The notes under the pieces are model-generated. The model saw only the letters and a list, made by a program, of their open reading frames with translations. It ran no database searches and was not told the origin of the DNA. DNA of 9,241 nucleotides from Gammaproteobacteria bacterium (GTDB lineage: Bacteria; Pseudomonadota; Gammaproteobacteria; JAABTG01): NCBI GenBank assembly GCA_030066245.1, contig JASJBY010000186.1, forward strand, positions 1 to 9,241, in the 5' to 3' direction. Positions 5,994 through 9,241 of this stretch are shown here, one piece after another. The first letter of the stretch is position 1; each line of letters opens with the position of its first letter. Both the position numbers and the translations under genes were made by a program.

Positions 5994-7478
5994 ATGCACG
6001 AACTCTTAACCCTTTCCCGCGCTGCCCGTTTGGTCGGCGTCAGCCGCGGGGAACTGCAGAAGCGCATCCGCGATAACGAGCTCAATACCTTCGAAGGCAA
6101 GGTCAGCGTGTCTGATGTGCTGCGCGCCTTTCCCGAGGCGCGCCTGGAGGACGACTCGGCGCTGGAGCGGGTGCGGCGCATCAAGGCAGCGGCCGCGCCG
6201 CGCCGGGACCAGGAGATCGGCCTGCCGCGGCCGGAGGTGCTGGCAAGCCGTTTGACCTGTGTGTCCCGGGAACTGACCGAAGCCAAGGCCGAATTAGGCA
6301 ACTACTCGGAGCTCGTCAACGCGGTCAGCGAAAAGCTGGCCGGGCTCGAAGAGCTGGACGAGGCGGAACTGCGCTCCGCAGTCCGCTCGCTTACGTCGTG
6401 GCTGGACGAACTCCTGAGATCGCGTCCGCGAGTGCCGCGGCGCACGGCGGAGCTGCTGGCCAGGGACACTTTCCTGCGCATGATCGCGGCCCAGATCAAG
6501 CTGATCCCCAGCGGCCACGAGTTTTTTGTGGATGGCACGGACTCCATCCTCGAGGCAGGCCTGCGCCACGGCCTTGCGCTTCGTTATGGCTGCACCAGCG
6601 GCACCTGCGGCTCCTGCAAGGCCCGGGTGGTGTCGGGGGACGTCCTGAAAGTGCGGGAACACGAGTACGAGATGAGTGTAACCGAACAACATCTCGGTTA
6701 TGTCCTCATGTGCTCGTATACGGCGGTGACGGACTTGACCCTGGAGGCGGCGGAGGCCCACGACGGCGCGGACATTCCCCTTCAGCAGATCCCGGCCCGT
6801 GTGAAGCAGCTGACGCCCGCCACCAACGAGCTGGCCATCCTTCATGTTCAGACTCCCATCACCCAGCGGCTTCGCTTTCTGGCGGGCCAGAGCGCCACGC
6901 TGGCACTGGAGCAGGGTGCGGCGGCCCGGCTGCCCATCGCCAGCTGTCCCTGCGATGGGCGCAACCTGGAATTCCACGTGCGCCGGGAGGCCGGCTCGTC
7001 CTTCAGCGAAGCCGTGTTCTCAGGAGCGGTGCAGGCGGATGGGCCTGTTTTCGTTACCGGGCCCGAGGGCAACATCGTGCTCGCAGAGGATGCCGTCGAC
7101 CCCACGCTGTTCCTGGCCTATGACGTGGGATTTGCGACCATCAAGAGCCTCGTGGAGACGGCGGTCGCCACTGATAACGCCGAGAGCTATCACCTGTGCT
7201 GGGCGGTGCCGCGGGAAGACGGCTTCTACATGGACAATCGCTGTCGAGCGTGGGCAGACGCGCTCGATAACTTCACCTACACGCGGCTGGTGCTGGACCT
7301 GGATGTGGCGCCCGCACAGGCTGTGCGGGCGCTGTCAGAGGGAGTTAATCGCCTGGAAGAGCAGGCCCGCTGCCAGGTCTACGCGGCGGGTCCGGCCTCC
7401 TTCCTGGAAGCCGTGCGGCTCTGGCTGGATGAAGCCCGCGTGCAGGAAGAGAGGCGTCATCTGTTGCCGGTGACCTGA
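5994..7478 (+). CDS. HTH-like / [2Fe-2S] ferredoxin / FNR-like reductase fusion protein
   Basis: This 494-aa multidomain redox protein starts with a MerR/excisionase-like helix-turn-helix segment (residues 4-47, LSRAARLVGVSRGELQKRI, then a short beta-like EGKVSVSDVLRAF). A charged helical linker (about 75-135) follows, then a plant-type [2Fe-2S] ferredoxin domain (about 168-255) with ligands Cys200, Cys205, Cys208 (C-x4-C-x2-C) and Cys240. A ferredoxin-NADP reductase-like module runs from about 265 to 480. In that module the flavin motif is R312-L-P-I-A-S rather than RxYS and is followed by Cys318 and Cys320. The usual nucleotide-binding GTGIAP is replaced by DVGFAT, and the C-terminal CGPP by AAGPAS, so NAD(P)H use is doubtful. 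ATG at 5994 (MHELLTLSRAARL) is preferred to the in-frame ATG at 5961, whose extra 11 residues look unstructured; GAGG lies 11 bases upstream of 5994. Electron partner and substrate are unknown. Confidence 0.88.
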   Translation: MHELLTLSRAARLVGVSRGELQKRIRDNELNTFEGKVSVSDVLRAFPEARLEDDSALERVRRIKAAAAPRRDQEIGLPRPEVLASRLTCVSRELTEAKAELGNYSELVNAVSEKLAGLEELDEAELRSAVRSLTSWLDELLRSRPRVPRRTAELLARDTFLRMIAAQIKLIPSGHEFFVDGTDSILEAGLRHGLALRYGCTSGTCGSCKARVVSGDVLKVREHEYEMSVTEQHLGYVLMCSYTAVTDLTLEAAEAHDGADIPLQQIPARVKQLTPATNELAILHVQTPITQRLRFLAGQSATLALEQGAAARLPIASCPCDGRNLEFHVRREAGSSFSEAVFSGAVQADGPVFVTGPEGNIVLAEDAVDPTLFLAYDVGFATIKSLVETAVATDNAESYHLCWAVPREDGFYMDNRCRAWADALDNFTYTRLVLDLDVAPAQAVRALSEGVNRLEEQARCQVYAAGPASFLEAVRLWLDEARVQEERRHLLPVT

Positions 7479-7613
7479 CGAGCCTCTGGCGACGCGCACA
7501 GCAGGTACGCGCGCAGCGCGAAGCCCACGCGATACCGACAACCAGAATCGAAACATCGCCGGAGCTTTTCAAGCTTCGACAGTAGCCGTCGGCAGCACCT
7601 GTTGCCTAGACAG

Positions 7614-7958
7614 GCCGGATTTCTCACCAGGCGGACCTCGGAGCGCAGACTATGTCGGCAAACTCAACACATGGGCTTCACCGAGCCTGTCTTCCTTGTG
7701 AACAGCCTGTCCTGTTCGGCTCTTGGCCCACTCTGGCTTTGCATCTTGACCGGTCCCCCTTTCATCCGCGCTTCGCGTTCCCGCTACGCTGGATGGCCCA
7801 GGGTTGCCCATTCATGGAACCCGTTCGGCGGCATAAAGGTCCACTGGACCTTTACTCTCTTTCGCCTCACCATAGCGACAGCTATGCCCCTGCGGGCGAT
7901 CGGCCAATCTGCTTTGCCAGAGCGACCCAAGATTCCAAATCCCGGTGAGAACTCCGGG
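7614..7958. mobile_element. Element B, long copy (about 345 bp, MITE-like)
   Basis: This is a homologue of the element at 263-502, in the same orientation, with terminal inverted repeats at 7614-7628 and 7944-7958. It retains a 119-bp middle section (7752-7870) where the left copy has 14 bp. That section contains a 19-bp perfect palindrome around one base (AAAGGTCCA 7835-7843, TGGACCTTT 7845-7853). The CATAGC/GCTATG hairpin (7871-7876, 7881-7886) is shared by both copies. No transposase gene is present; the longest minus-strand frames are short and unlike known proteins. The four bases outside each end are ACAG (7610-7613) and CTGT (7959-7962), inverted rather than direct, so no target duplication is visible; CTAG does occur nearby at 7606-7609. 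The right end lies 12 bp from the GAPDH stop codon. Confidence 0.72.
7835..7853. repeat. Perfect palindrome inside long element B
   Basis: The arms AAAGGTCCA and TGGACCTTT are separated by a single C. It lies in the section missing from the short copy at the left of the window. It is likely part of the folded structure of the element. Confidence 0.7.
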
Positions 7959-7970
7959 CTGTGCCCGACC

Positions 7971-8972
7971 TCAGAGTCTTTCGGCAATCTTGCCGGCAAT
8001 ATCCATGAGCCGGTTCACATAGCCCCACTCGTTGTCATACCAGGCATATATCTTCACCTGGGTCCCGTCGATGACCATGGTGGACAGTGCGTCCACAATC
8101 GACGACCGTGGATCATCGAGATAGTCCACGGAGACCAGCGGGCGCTCTTCGTAGCCGAGGATACCCTCGAGTTCCCCGCTGGCCGCCTGCCTGAAGTAGC
8201 CGTTCACCTCATCGACCGTCACCGGCCTTGCGGCTTCGAACACGAAGTCGGTCAACGACGCATTCAGTAGGGGGACACGCACCGCGTGTCCATTCAGCTT
8301 GCCGGCGAGCGCGGGGAAAATCTTGGTGATGGCCCTGGCCGAGCCGGTGGTGGTCGGGATAAGCGACTGACCGCAGGCGCGCGCCCGACGCAGGTCCTTG
8401 TGGCCCTTGTCCACGATGGTCTGAGTGTTGGTGATATCGTGAATGGTGGTCATGCAGCCGTGCAGGATGCCGACCTGCTCGTGCATGACCTTGACCACCG
8501 GCGCGAGGCAGTTCGTGGTGCAGGAGGCCGCGGTCACCAGGTGGTGCGCTTTGCTGTCGTACAGATGGTCGTTGATGCCGTAGACAATGTTGAGTGCCCC
8601 TTCCGTGGGCGCCGCCACCAGGACTTTCTTGACGCCCTGGTCGAAGTACGCCTGCAGCGACTTCGGCGATTTGTGGTGCCTGCCGGTAGCCTCGATCACA
8701 AGGTCACAGGCCGACCAGTCCGTGTCAGCGATGGCGGGCGCACGGCTGTACGCGATACGCTCGCCGTCGACGATCACCGCCTCGGCCTCGGCGTCACAGT
8801 CAACCGGCCAGGTACCGTGCACGGAGTCGAACTTGAGCAGATGTGCGGAGCCGGCAGCATCGGTGGCGGTTTCATTGACCTTCGTATACGCGAGCCCCTC
8901 CCGGCCCCACCCCACCCGGAGTCCCAGGCGTCCCATGCGGCCGAAGCCGTTAATGCCCACTCGAATTGTCAT
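7971..8972 (-). CDS. gap: ArsJ-associated-type glyceraldehyde-3-phosphate dehydrogenase
   Basis: This complete 333-aa GAPDH has the NAD-binding GINGFGR at 6-12, catalytic Cys151 in AASCTTNC and His178 in TTIHD. Several signatures match the branch that accompanies the ArsJ exporter rather than glycolytic GAPDH: VNE after the second strand, KFDSVHG, NTQTIVD, IPTTTGSA (205-212), RVPLLNASLTD (232-242) and ILGYEERPLVSVDY. In that system the enzyme uses arsenate in place of phosphate to make unstable 1-arseno-3-phosphoglycerate, which ArsJ exports. No arsJ or arsR is in the window: downstream lies element B and upstream there is no gene. It may act with an arsJ elsewhere or have another role. ATG at 8972 is preferred (MTIRVGINGFG is the usual N-terminus); a TTG at 8978, with GGGGG closer to it, is the alternative start. 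Confidence 0.93.
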   Translation of the reverse strand: MTIRVGINGFGRMGRLGLRVGWGREGLAYTKVNETATDAAGSAHLLKFDSVHGTWPVDCDAEAEAVIVDGERIAYSRAPAIADTDWSACDLVIEATGRHHKSPKSLQAYFDQGVKKVLVAAPTEGALNIVYGINDHLYDSKAHHLVTAASCTTNCLAPVVKVMHEQVGILHGCMTTIHDITNTQTIVDKGHKDLRRARACGQSLIPTTTGSARAITKIFPALAGKLNGHAVRVPLLNASLTDFVFEAARPVTVDEVNGYFRQAASGELEGILGYEERPLVSVDYLDDPRSSIVDALSTMVIDGTQVKIYAWYDNEWGYVNRLMDIAGKIAERL

Positions 8973-9094
8973 CTCCAAAAGTCCCCCATATGGCTTCTTC
9001 CGACCAGACCTGCGCTGGTGGTGTGGTTGTTAGTCTTGGATATCTCGGAGGACTTGTATAGCCCGCCAATCATGCCGTCGCGGGCATCCGTGAT
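8973..9094. other. Upstream region of the GAPDH gene
   Basis: No gene is seen. On the minus strand, TATACA at 9056-9061 resembles a -10 box but has no matching -35 hexamer. GGGGG about 12 bases before the ATG is the only ribosome-binding-like element. I see no clear ArsR-type operator. Confidence 0.4.
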
Positions 9095-9241
9095 CGGTTT
9101 AGCATTCGCGGTGGGGGCCGTACCGGCACGAGCCGCCGGAACACGCCGTGAATACCTCCCTGTAGGCTCGACGGCCGCTATCCCTGCGGCCGACGGTCCC
9201 GGCCACTCATGCCGGTACGGCCCTAACCGAACACCAATGCC
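9095..9241. repeat. Repeat A, right copy (uninterrupted; runs off the window)
   Basis: The core 9117-9221 is 105 bp with 27-bp imperfect inverted arms (9117-9143, 9195-9221) and is nearly identical to 153-257 (3 mismatches by eye). The left extension begins CGGTTTAGC at 9095. The right extension CTAACCGAACACCAATGCC (9223-9241) corresponds to the sequence split by element B in the left copy. It lies in direct orientation to the left copy and may continue past the window end. Confidence 0.85.

Noticed and set aside
6294..6977. 227-codon minus-strand frame inside the ferredoxin-fusion gene
   Set aside because: It is antisense to the ferredoxin and reductase domains and shows no domain of its own.
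7567..7577. Small hairpin AGCTT/AAGCT after the ferredoxin-fusion gene
   Set aside because: The stem is about 5 bp with no T-tract, too weak for a terminator.
7602..8270. 222-codon plus-strand frame across element B and the GAPDH 3' end
   Set aside because: It runs through a non-coding repeat and antisense to GAPDH, with no protein signature.

Overview
The window is high-GC DNA from a proteobacterium, most likely a gammaproteobacterium. This is inferred from protein style (Lon, an ArsJ-type GAPDH, a DUF6455-like protein, an HTH/ferredoxin/reductase fusion) and from short structured intergenic repeats; no rRNA or other taxonomic marker is present. Seven protein genes are supported, and about a third of the window is non-coding.

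Layout. Positions 1-523 are a repeat mosaic: a ~105-bp long-stem hairpin repeat (repeat A) whose right flank is interrupted by a ~240-bp MITE-like element with terminal inverted repeats (element B). Next, on the minus strand, come a secreted Ig-like protein with a Pro/Ala tail (524-1012) and, upstream of it and probably in the same operon, an unrecognised 83-aa protein (1094-1345). About 0.8 kb of apparently gene-free DNA (1402-2206) follows. A Nudix hydrolase (2207-2701, +) converges on a membrane-anchored four-cysteine DUF6455-like protein (2786-3145, -). The latter is divergent from a complete second-type Lon protease (3414-5813, +). Lon is followed in the same direction by a 494-aa fusion of an HTH-like segment, a helical linker, a plant-type [2Fe-2S] ferredoxin and an FNR-like reductase module with degenerate nucleotide-binding motifs (5994-7478, +). 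A longer copy of element B (7614-7958) sits between that gene and an ArsJ-associated-type GAPDH (7971-8972, -). The window ends in a second copy of repeat A (9095-9241), in the same orientation as the first and without the element B insertion.

How it fits together. There is no single obvious pathway. Lon (ATP-dependent proteolysis), the ferredoxin-reductase fusion (redox) and the GAPDH (possible arsenate detoxification) look like separate stress or housekeeping accessory functions. The most informative observations are: (i) the filled and empty versions of the same repeat within one window, which suggest element B inserted at a CTAR-type target; (ii) an arsenate-type GAPDH without its partner arsJ, with a MITE lying where arsJ usually sits; and (iii) the HTH/ferredoxin/FNR-like fusion with altered flavin and nucleotide motifs. 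All comparisons and counts were made by eye; no database search was run.
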